A stretch of 64,000 nt of DNA from Mesorhizobium sp. (lineage in GTDB: Bacteria > Pseudomonadota > Alphaproteobacteria > Rhizobiales > Rhizobiaceae). Under the pieces are notes generated by a model. The model had not been told where the DNA came from and did not search any database. It worked only from the letters and a program-made list of their open reading frames with translations. Below, piece by piece: positions 1 through 8,294 of the stretch; position 1 is the stretch's first letter, and each line of letters begins with the position of its first letter. The stretch is taken from positions 1-64,000 of the forward strand of contig NZ_JANJTZ010000022.1 in NCBI RefSeq assembly GCF_024710845.1, given 5' to 3'. Position numbers and translations under genes: made by a program.

Positions 1-803
1 AACTCGTCCGGCGTTTGCCAGGCGATCTGGGAGTGCGGCCGGGCGGTGTTGTAGTCGACGCGCCATAGGGCGGTCGCAACGCGAGCCTGAGCCAGCGAGG
101 TGAACAGCGTCTCGTTGAGCAGTTCGTCCCGCAGCCGACCGTTGAAGCTTTCGATGAAGCCGTTCTGCATTGGCTTGCCGGGCGCAATGTAGTGCCACTC
201 GACGCGGTTCTGGTCTGCCCAGGCGAGGATGGCGTTCGAGGTGAACTCGCTGCCATTGTCGCTGACGATCATCTTGGGCCGGCCGCGATCGGCGACGAGC
301 CTGTCCAGCTCACGGCCGACCCGAATGCCCGACAGCGACGTATCGGCCACCAGCGCCAGGCATTCGCGCGTGCAGTCGTCGACGACCGCCAGAATACGGA
401 AGCGACGCCCGTCGGTGAGCTGGTCCGACACGAAGTCGAGCGACCAGCGCTCGTCAGGGCGTAGCGGCACCAGCATCGGCGCCCTGGTCCCGATCGCCCG
501 CTTGCGCCCGCCACGCCGGCGAACGGCGAGCTTCTCCTCGCGGTAGAGCCGGAACAGCTTCTTGTGGTTCACGACGAGGCCCTCGCGTCTCAGCATGACG
601 AGAAGACGCCGGTATCCGAACCGGCGTCGTTCCTGTGCTATCGCCTTCATCCGCTCGCGAACCTCGCCGTCGTCCGGACGGCTGGTCTCGTAGCGAACCG
701 TCATGCGGCAGCAGCCGATGGCTTTACACGCCCGCCGTTCGCTCATCCCGAAGGCATCCTTCAGGCGAGCGACAGCTCTCCGCTTGGCCGCGGGCGTCAC
801 CAT
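1..803 (-). CDS. IS3-family transposase OrfB (integrase core), carboxy end cut by the window edge
   Basis: This is the catalytic subunit of the insertion sequence; joined to OrfA by frameshifting it cuts and pastes the element through a circular intermediate. About 267 residues are visible from the ATG at 803 to the window edge. An amino-terminal HTH_21-like segment (residues 45-95, with [10 protein letters not shown]) is followed by the rve integrase core. The catalytic acidic residues read as D123 (in WSLDFVSD), D182 (in VSDNGSEF) and E218 (in [10 protein letters not shown]), so the last two are separated by 35 residues as expected. No stop codon or frameshift interrupts the visible part, so the element may be active. 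The end of the protein is outside the window. Confidence 0.9.
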   Translation of the reverse strand, partial: MVTPAAKRRAVARLKDAFGMSERRACKAIGCCRMTVRYETSRPDDGEVRERMKAIAQERRRFGYRRLLVMLRREGLVVNHKKLFRLYREEKLAVRRRGGRKRAIGTRAPMLVPLRPDERWSLDFVSDQLTDGRRFRILAVVDDCTRECLALVADTSLSGIRVGRELDRLVADRGRPKMIVSDNGSEFTSNAILAWADQNRVEWHYIAPGKPMQNGFIESFNGRLRDELLNETLFTSLAQARVATALWRVDYNTARPHSQIAWQTPDE

Positions 804-1063
804 TTCTTTCCCACAAGATCCTTCAGCGCCGCGTTGTCGAGCATGGCGTCGGCCAGCAGACGCTTCAGCCGGGTGTTCTCGTCCTCAAGCGCCTTCAGCC
901 GGCGCGCCTCCGATACGTCCATTCCGCCGAAGCGGGCCTTCCAGTTGTAGATCGAGGCGTCACTGACCCCATGTTTGCGGCACAGGTCGGCGACCGAAAC
1001 CCCGGCCTCATGTTCCTTCAGAATCCCGATGATCTGCTCTTCAGAGAAGCGGCTGCGCTTCAT
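797..1063 (-). CDS. IS3-family transposase OrfA
   Basis: The small DNA-binding subunit of the insertion sequence, 88 residues. I start it at the internal ATG at 1063 ([15 protein letters not shown]), the usual start of this family; an in-frame start 12 codons upstream adds residues not normally present. A Tnp_1-type helix-turn-helix covers residues 8-45 ([19 protein letters not shown]), and a coiled-coil or leucine-zipper segment follows ([17 protein letters not shown]). The stop overlaps the OrfB start in the -1 frame, and the GGAAAGAAATGG stretch just before the stop is a possible slippage site. Confidence 0.9.
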   Translation of the reverse strand: MKRSRFSEEQIIGILKEHEAGVSVADLCRKHGVSDASIYNWKARFGGMDVSEARRLKALEDENTRLKRLLADAMLDNAALKDLVGKKW

Positions 1064-1185
1064 GTCCTGGTCCTCTCGATGGGCCAGAACGAACTTCAAT
1101 CCGGATTAGATCGCGGGGGCAACGTCATAACTTCTCCGATCAGCGCAGGAAATCGGGGACAGCCCTCCGGTCGCTAGCTACGATC

Positions 1186-1854
1186 TTGAGCAGAAAGGGT
1201 GTTTGCTCCGACGTTGCTCCTCTCAATGCTGCGGCAGAGCAATGCTCTCAGGCATTGTCCCACGGTGACAAAGCCTGGGGCTACGACATCACGAATCTTA
1301 CTTTCCAACTCAACACGCCAAAGGGAACGGTCCCCATAAAAGCCAAAGACTTTCGGATTGAGCTAAGTATTTCGATGGTGGGACGTTTCGATGGTGAGCC
1401 GGACGATCAATTCACAAAACTGGAGATCAACGTCGAAAAGTACGCTCAAGCGCCGACGGGAGCAGATCTCAAGGCCGCCTGGCATTTCGATCGACACATC
1501 ATCGATACAAAAAGGGATAGCCCGCATACTACTGAAGATATTCATCCCCTCTATCACTTTCAGTTCGGCGGCGCGCGCATGACTAAGATCGCTGATCAGC
1601 TAGGCCAAACCCTGCTACTCGACCCCCCTCGTCTGATGCATCCGCCGATGGATGGCATCCTCGCGATTGATTTTGTTCTTGCAAATTATGCTGGAAGTAT
1701 TTGGAAATCACTTCGAAGCGATCCGCAATACGCAAATCTAATCGTTCCTCAGTTCGAAAGGTTCTGGAAACCGTATTTCGATGCTGTGGCTGGCAGTTGG
1801 GCAAATCCCAAAGCTCTCAATTCTGGCTTCCTCTGTCCATTCGTAATGACGTAG
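1186..1854 (+). CDS. Hypothetical protein, probably truncated at its 5' end by the IS element
   Basis: I do not recognise the family. The visible 222 residues begin at a TTG with no convincing ribosome site, only 25 bases from the likely IS end, and the same frame stays open back into the element. The most economical reading is that the IS removed the true start. The protein looks real: the composition is balanced, and the carboxy half contains ordered-looking stretches (HPLYHFQFGGARM, PPMDGILAIDFVLANY, and a Trp/Tyr-rich end). There are no membrane segments and no signal peptide. Base composition is poorer in GC than the neighbours, suggesting transfer. Its former partners cannot be seen because the IS and the window edge lie upstream. 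Confidence 0.6.
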   Translation: MSRKGVCSDVAPLNAAAEQCSQALSHGDKAWGYDITNLTFQLNTPKGTVPIKAKDFRIELSISMVGRFDGEPDDQFTKLEINVEKYAQAPTGADLKAAWHFDRHIIDTKRDSPHTTEDIHPLYHFQFGGARMTKIADQLGQTLLLDPPRLMHPPMDGILAIDFVLANYAGSIWKSLRSDPQYANLIVPQFERFWKPYFDAVAGSWANPKALNSGFLCPFVMT

Positions 1855-2150
1855 GGCTTTGGGGGTTGAGCCGGTGTCGCGGATCCGTCCGCTTCTGGTG
1901 GATGGCGGATTTCGTGTGAACGTCCGATATGGGGACGCAATGCTGACGACGCGTATGAAACCGAGAGAGGACAGAGCGGATTTGGATGGGCCCGGCTGCT
2001 TCAGAAAAAGAACCAGCCGACGTGGCACCCATAATGCCAACGCGCTCCTGCGATTTTTCTAAATTAGCGAAGGGGCCGCAGCCACTTCTGCGGAGCTGAA
2101 CACCCGCCTCGTTCCGAACGCCCCCTTATTCCGATCCCCTAACTCTGCCT
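1855..2150. other. Non-coding stretch with no recognised feature
   Basis: This stretch of about 300 bases separates the IS-truncated gene from the convergent Replic_Relax gene. Short open frames exist on both strands, but none has a ribosome site or protein-like composition. I see no RNA gene or strong hairpin. Confidence 0.5.
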
Positions 2151-2954
2151 TCACTTCGTATGTATCTGCATTGCCAAATTCGGCACTCCATAGACATCGC
2201 GATAACCTCTCGACTGGATCACCGCTTCATACCCCGCCCGTTTCAGCGCCAAGCTGGACGACTTCGTGGTCGACCGCCACTTCGGGCTTCGATTCTCGCA
2301 TTCGAGTGCAAAGAAGCGGTATCGTTTTTCGCCGTCGATCAAATGCTCGATGCCGTATAGCCCATCCGGCACAACGTGCGTGCTCACAGCCGACTTGAGC
2401 CCCGGCAGGTGCTTGTTCGGATGGATGGTAACGGGGATGGCGAGCGGCTGCTTGGCCCTCCGTGTCGGCTCCGGCGCCCGGGCCAGTATCTCGTCCACTG
2501 GCACAAACCGCTGTCCCGGCTGTCCCAGGGTAACCAGCTCTGTCGCCGCCAAGGCATCCACGATCATCATGGCGTGATCGAATTGCGGCGTTACCCCTTT
2601 CCTGTCCTTGCGAGCGAATGTCACCGCCCGATCGGGCAGCGGGCCGCAGGTTTCGAGATAGCGCAAGCCCTTAGGCGAGAGTTCATAGATCAAGGGTGCG
2701 TAGCGAGCGTCGAAGCGCCGCCACTGCGCTGATGGCCGATCGATGAAGCCGGCCTCGTGGTAAAGGTCGCCCAAGCGTTCGATGAGCCGCTTTTCGGATT
2801 GAGGTCGCAGGAACGCGACAAGCTGCGTTACGCGAAGATAGCGATACCGGAACAAGAGCCGCAAAATCTCCGTGTCCCTCTCCGTCAGGAACAGGCGTTT
2901 GCCAGTCGGCGTCCGGCGGAAGCGCGAGCGGCGGCCCAGTTTGTCGTGCGGCAT
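2151..2954 (-). CDS. Replication-relaxation family protein (Replic_Relax-like)
   Basis: A 267-residue protein with the layout of the Replic_Relax family (PF13814): an amino-terminal winged-helix segment (LTERDTEILRLLFRYRYLRV, then a region typed by RLIERLGDLYHEAGFIDR) and an alpha/beta carboxy half with FFALECENRSPKWRST. These proteins occur on plasmids and conjugative or mobilisable elements and are thought to act on element DNA during replication or transfer; the exact reaction is not settled. I chose the ATG at 2954 because GGAGAGG lies just upstream; upstream in-frame starts would add an unstructured extension. It follows the ATPase gene on the same strand with 131 bases between, supporting one mobilisation unit. 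Confidence 0.7.
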   Translation of the reverse strand: MPHDKLGRRSRFRRTPTGKRLFLTERDTEILRLLFRYRYLRVTQLVAFLRPQSEKRLIERLGDLYHEAGFIDRPSAQWRRFDARYAPLIYELSPKGLRYLETCGPLPDRAVTFARKDRKGVTPQFDHAMMIVDALAATELVTLGQPGQRFVPVDEILARAPEPTRRAKQPLAIPVTIHPNKHLPGLKSAVSTHVVPDGLYGIEHLIDGEKRYRFFALECENRSPKWRSTTKSSSLALKRAGYEAVIQSRGYRDVYGVPNLAMQIHTK

Positions 2955-3085
2955 AACCCTCTCCGGTCCGCGGAGAGCGTTGGCCGCAGTCATGTGGCCG
3001 GTCAACGTGCGGTATGGCGAGCAATGTGTAGCAAGGCGCAACGGCGTTCTGGTAAGTGCCGCCGGTCACGATCGCGCGAGCGGTC

Positions 3086-5182
3086 TCAATTCCAGGGCAT
3101 CGGCTCGCCGGTATCGGGCTCGGAGGGCGCGTCCGGCGGATTCCGCCGCTCAGTCTGCGCCCGCGCTTCAGTGTGGTGCACGGCGTATTTCTTCCGCATG
3201 ACGTCGCGCAGCTGGCTGCGTTCCTCGGCGCTCATGCGCGGCTCGGCTTCCATTCGGCCGGCTTTAATATGAATCGATACCGCTCGCTTCGTCACTCCTT
3301 TCACATAGGCCGCGAAAGACAGCCGCTCCTGACTTTCGATCATCTCCGCATCGGCCCGCAAGTCGCCCGCCAGCGCGCGAGCGTCCTTCGCGGACACGCC
3401 GCCGGCGAATTTGATGGCGGTGTTGGCGGCGATGGCTTCATGGAGCTTGGGATCAAGCTGGCCGAGATACTGATGCGAGAGCACCATGCCGACGCGGTTC
3501 TTCCTGGCCTGGCTCAGAATGATGCCGATGTTGCGATCAAAATAGTCACTGGCCTCGTCGACATAGACGAACGTCGGCAGGCGCTTGCCCTTCTGAAGCA
3601 CCGCCCGCTCTTGGGCGGCCTGGGCGATCATGGCGATGAAGAAACGACCAAAAATCTCTGTGCCGTTCTCTTTCAGGAGATCCTTGGCGGTGTTGATGAG
3701 GATGACCTTGCCGGCGTTCATCTCAGCGAAGAGATCGAGCTTGCTTTTTGGATGCGAGAACATTCGCTCGAAGGTGGGGTTTTCGAGGATGCCGTAGAGT
3801 CGGCGCAGCACCTGCCGCCTGGTCTGCGCGAACTCCTTGCCCCGGAACTCGTTCTCGAAGAAGGCGCGCGCCGAGCCTTCCAGCTTGCCGATATGTTCCG
3901 CGTGCCGCGCGTATCCGTCGTCTTCAAGCAGTTCGCGGAGCGTGTGGATGGTTGCGTCGGGGATGTGGAGAAGGAGCCGGGTGATGTAGCGGAAGATGAC
4001 GGACTGCTTTTGCGTCATGCCGGCGTCGAGCAGCGAACCGAGCACGAAGTCGTATAGCTCCAGGACACCGTTCAAAAGCCTTTCCTGGTCGAGCGGCGCA
4101 TAGCCGGAGAAACGCGCCAGGCCGGCATCGAAGAGGTTGAGCGCCACCGGCCACTCCACGTCGGTCGGGTCGATGAGACAGAGCCGGCCGGCGAGTGGCC
4201 CGCCTTCGGCGAAGACAGCCAGCCCGGAAATAGTGTCGATCAGGTCGGACTGGCTGTCGATGACGATGACCGAGGCGCGGCCCTCAGCAACGGCCTGAAG
4301 GTCGTGAAGGATCAAATGCTGCAGCGTCTGGGTCTTGCCGTGGCCGCTCCCCGCGACGATGTGATGGTGCTCGAACCGAACCTCGGTGGGGATCGCGATC
4401 GGTACAGCGATATCGAAAAGGGGTTCGAGCGGCGTCCCGCCGAGGTAGGCGGCAACAAGTGTCGTCGCCGGTATATCTCGCGCGCGGGTTGGCAGCTTGG
4501 CCGCCCGCTCATCGCCGCCTGACACGACGGCCAGATTGAATTCCAGGCGGCGCCGCAGCCGGTCGACGGCGCCGTATTCGTTCAATTCCGGCGCGAACGG
4601 CATCTGCACCATGTACTCGACCGCTTCCGGCAAGTTGGGTAGGAGAAGCGCTAGCGGCGTTTGGAAAACGATATCTGCAGCATCGCCAGTGGGGGCGGAC
4701 AGGAGCGCCGGGCAGCTCCGCGCCAGCGGCTCGATCAGAGCGGCGAAAAGGTCGGCGAGTTGCCCCATCGCCGCGTCGAAACTGTCCAGGAGCTTGGCTG
4801 TGGCGAGGAGCCTGTCCTCGGCCTCCCAGAGTGCCGATCGGGCTGGAGCAGACTCCGATAGCGTCTCTGGAATCGCGAACAGCTCTTCACGCTCCAGATG
4901 GTCGAAGACGCAGGCAGCCAGCGACCGGAAGACCGGCAACGCCTGCACGTCTTCCACTTCCGCGTACCGTGACAGGATATCCTCGACAACGACCCGTGCC
5001 AGGCGTTCGCGTCCCTGGTGCTCGCGCAGCCCAAATTCCTGGAGTTTGGTGGCAACGGTGTCGGCCAGACCCTCGAGCCGTCGCGCCTCGCGCACCGTGC
5101 TGGCCTCGGCGAAGGCGCGGCGAACCGTGCGCTGGAGATGTTCCGCCAACTGCCAGCCGCGGAAGATGGAATCCTTAGCCAC
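3086..5182 (-). CDS. TraG/VirD4- or HerA-like DNA-translocating ATPase
   Basis: A 698-residue cytoplasmic ATPase of the conjugative coupling or HerA (DUF87) type, which pumps DNA or couples it to a secretion channel using ATP. Walker A reads GSGHGKT at about residues 278-284, Walker B FVYVDEAS at about 538-545, and RASVIVIDSQSDLI at about 302-315 resembles the first strand after the P-loop helix. The amino-terminal 200 residues are helical without obvious membrane segments, so the 183-residue membrane protein encoded just upstream may be its membrane anchor. The start is a GTG at 5182 overlapping the upstream gene by 8 bases, implying translational coupling. No relaxase or mating-pair genes are visible, so a role in mobilisation is inference. 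Confidence 0.75.
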   Translation of the reverse strand: MAKDSIFRGWQLAEHLQRTVRRAFAEASTVREARRLEGLADTVATKLQEFGLREHQGRERLARVVVEDILSRYAEVEDVQALPVFRSLAACVFDHLEREELFAIPETLSESAPARSALWEAEDRLLATAKLLDSFDAAMGQLADLFAALIEPLARSCPALLSAPTGDAADIVFQTPLALLLPNLPEAVEYMVQMPFAPELNEYGAVDRLRRRLEFNLAVVSGGDERAAKLPTRARDIPATTLVAAYLGGTPLEPLFDIAVPIAIPTEVRFEHHHIVAGSGHGKTQTLQHLILHDLQAVAEGRASVIVIDSQSDLIDTISGLAVFAEGGPLAGRLCLIDPTDVEWPVALNLFDAGLARFSGYAPLDQERLLNGVLELYDFVLGSLLDAGMTQKQSVIFRYITRLLLHIPDATIHTLRELLEDDGYARHAEHIGKLEGSARAFFENEFRGKEFAQTRRQVLRRLYGILENPTFERMFSHPKSKLDLFAEMNAGKVILINTAKDLLKENGTEIFGRFFIAMIAQAAQERAVLQKGKRLPTFVYVDEASDYFDRNIGIILSQARKNRVGMVLSHQYLGQLDPKLHEAIAANTAIKFAGGVSAKDARALAGDLRADAEMIESQERLSFAAYVKGVTKRAVSIHIKAGRMEAEPRMSAEERSQLRDVMRKKYAVHHTEARAQTERRNPPDAPSEPDTGEPMPWN

Positions 5183-5726
5183 GCCGCGCTTTCAGCACCG
5201 CGAGCTTGGCTTCGCGCTTGTCGAGAGGTCGGATCAAGATGGCTTCGCGATCCTGCCAATGCTTAGCGCTCTCAAGGACCTGGCGCAGGTATTCGCAGAT
5301 GCCTTCGATGAAGGCTTCTTTTTCGATCAGTCCCACGATGCTGTCGCAGCGAAACACGCGGCCACCGTCGAGCAGGTCCTTCACCAGGATCTGCTCCCGC
5401 AACGTCTTGAAATACACCGCCGTCATGACGAGCGTGACCAGGATCGAGAGCGGAACTGCTACGCCGAACGAGATGATCGCCCAGATGACGATGAAGGCGA
5501 GGAAGCCTAGAAGAAGCGCCGGCCGGAACGCCTGCTTGATGTCTTCGATGGGATCGGAGAGAACCAGCGGCGCGCCGGCGAAGCGGTATTTCTTGATGAG
5601 CACCTCTTCTTCCTGGTCGAGCTCCAGTTCGGCATGAAGATGAAAGACAACACCGCTGCCGATCCGGAGCGGAATAAGGGAAAACAACGCGGCCGACTTC
5701 TGATCGCGTGCCAGCAACAGGTTCAT
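5175..5726 (-). CDS. Membrane protein of the ATPase/Replic_Relax module
   Basis: A 183-residue protein with two adjacent transmembrane segments in its middle (about residues 72-110, rich in LLGFLAFIVIWAIISFGV and VPLSILVTLVMT) and charged amino- and carboxy-terminal cytoplasmic parts. The start at 5726 is preceded by GGGAG at a good distance; an in-frame TTG at 5783 has no such site. It is the first gene of a three-gene leftward operon and overlaps the ATPase gene by 8 bases. A likely role is membrane anchoring of the ATPase, by analogy with small partners of coupling proteins. I know no named family for it. Confidence 0.7.
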   Translation of the reverse strand: MNLLLARDQKSAALFSLIPLRIGSGVVFHLHAELELDQEEEVLIKKYRFAGAPLVLSDPIEDIKQAFRPALLLGFLAFIVIWAIISFGVAVPLSILVTLVMTAVYFKTLREQILVKDLLDGGRVFRCDSIVGLIEKEAFIEGICEYLRQVLESAKHWQDREAILIRPLDKREAKLAVLKARRG

Positions 5727-5754
5727 GGATAGCACTCCCGCCCGTATTGGGAGG

Positions 5755-5854
5755 GAGTGTATCTTCGGTTGCTTCCGAGTCAATTAACCGGTGAAGTTTT
5801 ATCAAGAGAGGAGGCAAGGCGGTGGGTGGGAAATACACTCGGAAGAGTGTATTT
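5755..5854. promoter_or_regulatory. Perfect 10-bp inverted repeat plus a half site, probable operator upstream of the membrane protein gene
   Basis: AAATACACTC at 5831-5840 and its exact reverse complement at 5845-5854 are separated by GGAA. The half-site core GAGTGTAT recurs alone at 5755-5762, close to the start of the membrane protein gene. A dimeric regulator with a main site and a secondary half site would explain this. The palindrome also lies downstream of the recombinase gene, so a weak terminator is the alternative, but the extra half site favours an operator. Confidence 0.45.
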
Positions 5855-5998
5855 GTCACGAAACGGCTTCCGCTGCCGATGTGCCGCTATGATCTCTCAT
5901 GTGTCGGTATGTCAGTGAGGGGTCGAAGTGAGGGCCGGGGGATACGGCATCCCCATCTCTATCCCCACGTCGCCACCCCGACTGCGATTGCACTGCCT

Positions 5999-6646
5999 CT
6001 ACAACGCCGAGCGATTGGCGGCGGCGACAATGCGATAAAGCGTACGTTGGTGCATGCCGTGCGCTTTGGCGACCTCGCGGACGGTGCGGCCCGACCGAAC
6101 CGACCGGAGCGCCGCCGCACGCTGCTTGTCGGTAACGGATGGCGGCCGGCCAAGCCGCTTCCCTCGGGCACGAGCCGCCGCCAGTCCCGCACGGGTGCGT
6201 TCGCTGATCAAGGCCCGCTCGAACTCGGCGAGCGCGGCCATGAGATGGAAGACCAGACGGCCGCCTGACGAACCCGCATCGAAACTCTCAGTGAGGCTGC
6301 GAAAGCCGATCCCGCGTGCCGCCAGTTCGTCGATCAGGCCGATCATGTGAACGAGAGAGCGCCCAAGCCGATCGAGGCGCCACACGACGAGGACGTCACC
6401 TGGCGCAAGAGCATCGATCGCCGCGTCGAGGCCAGGCCGGCTCCGCTCTTTTCCCGACACGCCGTGATCCTCAAAAAGCTGGCGGCAGCCGGCCTGTCGC
6501 AACGCGTCGCGCTGAAGATCGAGGTTCTGTTCGTCGGTGGAGACGCGAGCATAGCCGATCAAGTTCGGCTCGGCAGTGTGGCGAATGCCGAGCGCGTCGC
6601 CGCGCTTCTTCGTCTCCTGCCTTTTGCTTTTGACAGATAGGGTCAT
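5999..6646 (-). CDS. Serine recombinase of the resolvase/invertase family
   Basis: A 215-residue small serine recombinase that cuts both strands at a crossover site through a covalent serine intermediate and resolves cointegrates or inverts segments. The nucleophile is S36 in YARVSTDEQ; conserved arginines follow in WRLDRLGRS (about 89-97), with the E-helix region around LVFHLMAALAEFERALI. A Hin-type helix-turn-helix closes the protein (TVREVAKAHGMHQRTLYRIV). The length is about 20-25 residues above the family norm because of a basic amino-terminal extension, so the real start could be further in. No inverted crossover sites were obvious next to it. It probably belongs to the same mobile block as the ATPase module. 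Confidence 0.9.
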   Translation of the reverse strand: MTLSVKSKRQETKKRGDALGIRHTAEPNLIGYARVSTDEQNLDLQRDALRQAGCRQLFEDHGVSGKERSRPGLDAAIDALAPGDVLVVWRLDRLGRSLVHMIGLIDELAARGIGFRSLTESFDAGSSGGRLVFHLMAALAEFERALISERTRAGLAAARARGKRLGRPPSVTDKQRAAALRSVRSGRTVREVAKAHGMHQRTLYRIVAAANRSAL

Positions 6647-6784
6647 TTCAGTCAGTGCGCCAATCTGCTTTCAGATGGCGTGAAAGCAGGAGCTTTCCGT
6701 CAACAAAAAGAAGAAGCGACACGATGATTAATACTGTGACACAACCGACCGTTTTTGTCACGCATACGCAGGGGGATTAGCCAT

Positions 6785-7132
6785 ATGCTGAAAGGTATCT
6801 TGACCACCGCCCTTCTTCTTGGGTCGGCGGGTTTTGCGTTGGCCAATAATTCGTGGATCGGAACGTGGAAGAGCGATTGGAACGGGGCCATCGACACGAC
6901 ACTTGTCGTGTCGAGCGTCGACCATGACAGCGCGCAGGTGAAATACTCCTGGGCCCGAACCTCATTTGGCTCGGCCGGAAGCGTCAATATGACCGCCAAG
7001 GTGAGCGGCAAGAAGCTCTCCTGGTCGGGACACGGCGTCCGCTTCGTGTTCACGCACAAGGGAGCGACCCTTTCGGGAGTGCGTACGACCTCGCTGCGAA
7101 CGGATTGGGGCACCTTCCGAAAGGCCCAGTAA
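6785..7132 (+). CDS. Small exported protein of unknown function
   Basis: A 115-residue protein with a clear Sec signal peptide (MLKGILTTALLLGSAGFALA, cleavage near residue 20). The mature part of about 95 residues is rich in Ser, Thr, Gly and Trp with alternating beta-strand patterns (GTWKSDWNG, SWSGHGVRF), suggesting a small periplasmic or extracellular beta-barrel. I take the ATG at 6785, preceded by a purine-rich GGGGGA, over an earlier frame start. No named family recognised. It is followed by another small exported protein on the same strand. Confidence 0.75.
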   Translation: MLKGILTTALLLGSAGFALANNSWIGTWKSDWNGAIDTTLVVSSVDHDSAQVKYSWARTSFGSAGSVNMTAKVSGKKLSWSGHGVRFVFTHKGATLSGVRTTSLRTDWGTFRKAQ

Positions 7133-7203
7133 CCGGCACCCGCCGCCCTCTACGCATTCGCCCCCGCGCATAAGCGCTTGAAATCAAATCACAGGAGACC
7201 AGC

Positions 7204-7533
7204 ATGACGTTCACGAGGAGCCTGAACCTGCCGAAATGCGCCCGCATCATGGTCGTCGCCGCATCCGCACTTCTGACGGTCGACGCGGGGGTGGCGGCCG
7301 GCTTGCCCGACGGCACCTGCAGCGGCAGCGGCATGACCGTCACGGTGCAAGGCGGTTCGATCGTCGCCTACCAGTATCAGGGACGTTCCTACAGGGTCAC
7401 GCCGAAAGGCGGCTTTGTCTACAAGATCGGATCGGCTGGCGCCATCAGGGTCACCAGCGTCAAGGGCAACAGCTTCAAGGGCATCATGTCGCTCGGGGGC
7501 TACGAGACGCCCGCTACTTTCAACTGCAAATGA
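7204..7533 (+). CDS. Small exported protein of unknown function
   Basis: A 109-residue protein with a signal-like amino end (hydrophobic core IMVVAASALLTVDAGVAAG) and a mature domain of about 75 residues made of short beta strands. One cysteine follows the signal (DGTCSGSG) and another is the penultimate residue (FNCK); the two could form a disulfide closing the domain. AGGAGACC just before the ATG is a good ribosome site. It shares strand and spacing (71 bases) with the preceding exported protein. Function unknown. Confidence 0.7.
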   Translation: MTFTRSLNLPKCARIMVVAASALLTVDAGVAAGLPDGTCSGSGMTVTVQGGSIVAYQYQGRSYRVTPKGGFVYKIGSAGAIRVTSVKGNSFKGIMSLGGYETPATFNCK

Positions 7534-7631
7534 CTGCTGCGGCGCGGTATTCACTCACTCGCAGTCGCCGCAGTCGGCGCCTTTCCCGAGCTTGCACATA
7601 GGACACGTCAAACAGTGGAAGGCGATGCCGC

Positions 7632-8294
7632 ATGGAATGGGCGTTTGGCTTCCTTTCCGGGATTCTACAGGTCGCCGGCTATCTCTACTACGCAGGCAAA
7701 GCCTGGAAGAGACAGATCGAACCCAATCCTACCAGCTGGATCATGTGGGGATACGGGACGACGCTCATCTTTCTGCTGGAAGCGGACAGTGGCGCGTCCG
7801 GCGCGATGTTGATCCTGCCGGCGGCGTGCGCGCTCTCCAGCATCGCTGTCGGCTTCATCTGCTGGCAGCACGGAACACTGCAATGGCCGGCGGAGAAGTG
7901 GGCGAAGGCGTCCCTCTATACCGACCTCGTGCTGACGGCCACGTATCTCGGCTCCTGGACACTTCTGGGTACCAGCCTGCTCACGGACATGCAGAAGGAA
8001 AGGGCAGATATCACGATCCTGGTGATCGGCGGCCTGTCAACCCTAGTGACGTTCATCCCGATGCTGATCGAAACGTGGCGCGAACCGCGCAATGAACAGC
8101 CGTGGCCGTGGGTCGCTTGGACGGCTGCGTATGCGGCGCTCATCGTAGCAACCGTCTCCTCTCCCGAATGGAACTGGTACCTGCTGCTCTATCCCGTGCA
8201 GTGCCTGGTGCTGCACGCCGCTGTGGCCGGCCTCAGCCGGAGGCGGGTCCTCGCTGACACATTCGGCGACCCCCCAGGAGTTCCCGGCCGATGA
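7632..8294 (+). CDS. Polytopic membrane protein, PQ-loop-like
   Basis: A 220-residue integral membrane protein with about seven hydrophobic segments (residues 5-22, 38-53, 58-76, 93-115, 125-143, 158-175 and 180-200). The spacing of a short amino-terminal helix pair and the NPTSWIMWGYGT segment recall PQ-loop/SWEET-type small transporters, but I could not confirm the repeat, so this is a resemblance only. Its stop overlaps the start of the SET-domain gene by 4 bases (ATGA), so the two are translationally coupled and probably act together. The substrate is unknown. Confidence 0.7.
   Translation: MEWAFGFLSGILQVAGYLYYAGKAWKRQIEPNPTSWIMWGYGTTLIFLLEADSGASGAMLILPAACALSSIAVGFICWQHGTLQWPAEKWAKASLYTDLVLTATYLGSWTLLGTSLLTDMQKERADITILVIGGLSTLVTFIPMLIETWREPRNEQPWPWVAWTAAYAALIVATVSSPEWNWYLLLYPVQCLVLHAAVAGLSRRRVLADTFGDPPGVPGR

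Larger units (their letters stand above)
1..1161 (-). mobile_element. IS3-family (IS407-group) insertion sequence, left part outside the window
   Basis: Two overlapping leftward reading frames have the classic IS3 layout: a short OrfA with helix-turn-helix and leucine-zipper features, and an OrfB integrase with a DD(35)E triad. OrfA stops at 797-799 and the OrfB ATG lies at 801-803 in the -1 frame, as expected for programmed -1 frameshifting in this family. IS3 elements end in TG...CA. Read leftward, a plausible terminus starts TGTCCCCGATTTCC at 1161, about 100 bases before the OrfA start. The other end lies before base 1, so the terminal repeats and target duplication cannot be checked. Identity as IS3/IS407 is firm; the exact end at 1161 is a guess. 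Confidence 0.8.

Noticed and set aside
1738-2062. Several overlapping short frames on both strands after the truncated gene
   Set aside because: They contradict each other, have skewed composition and lack ribosome sites.
6678-6683. Single GCGTGA before the first small exported protein gene as a fourth SARP box
   Set aside because: The second repeat 11 bp away is missing (the sequence continues AAAGCAGGAG).
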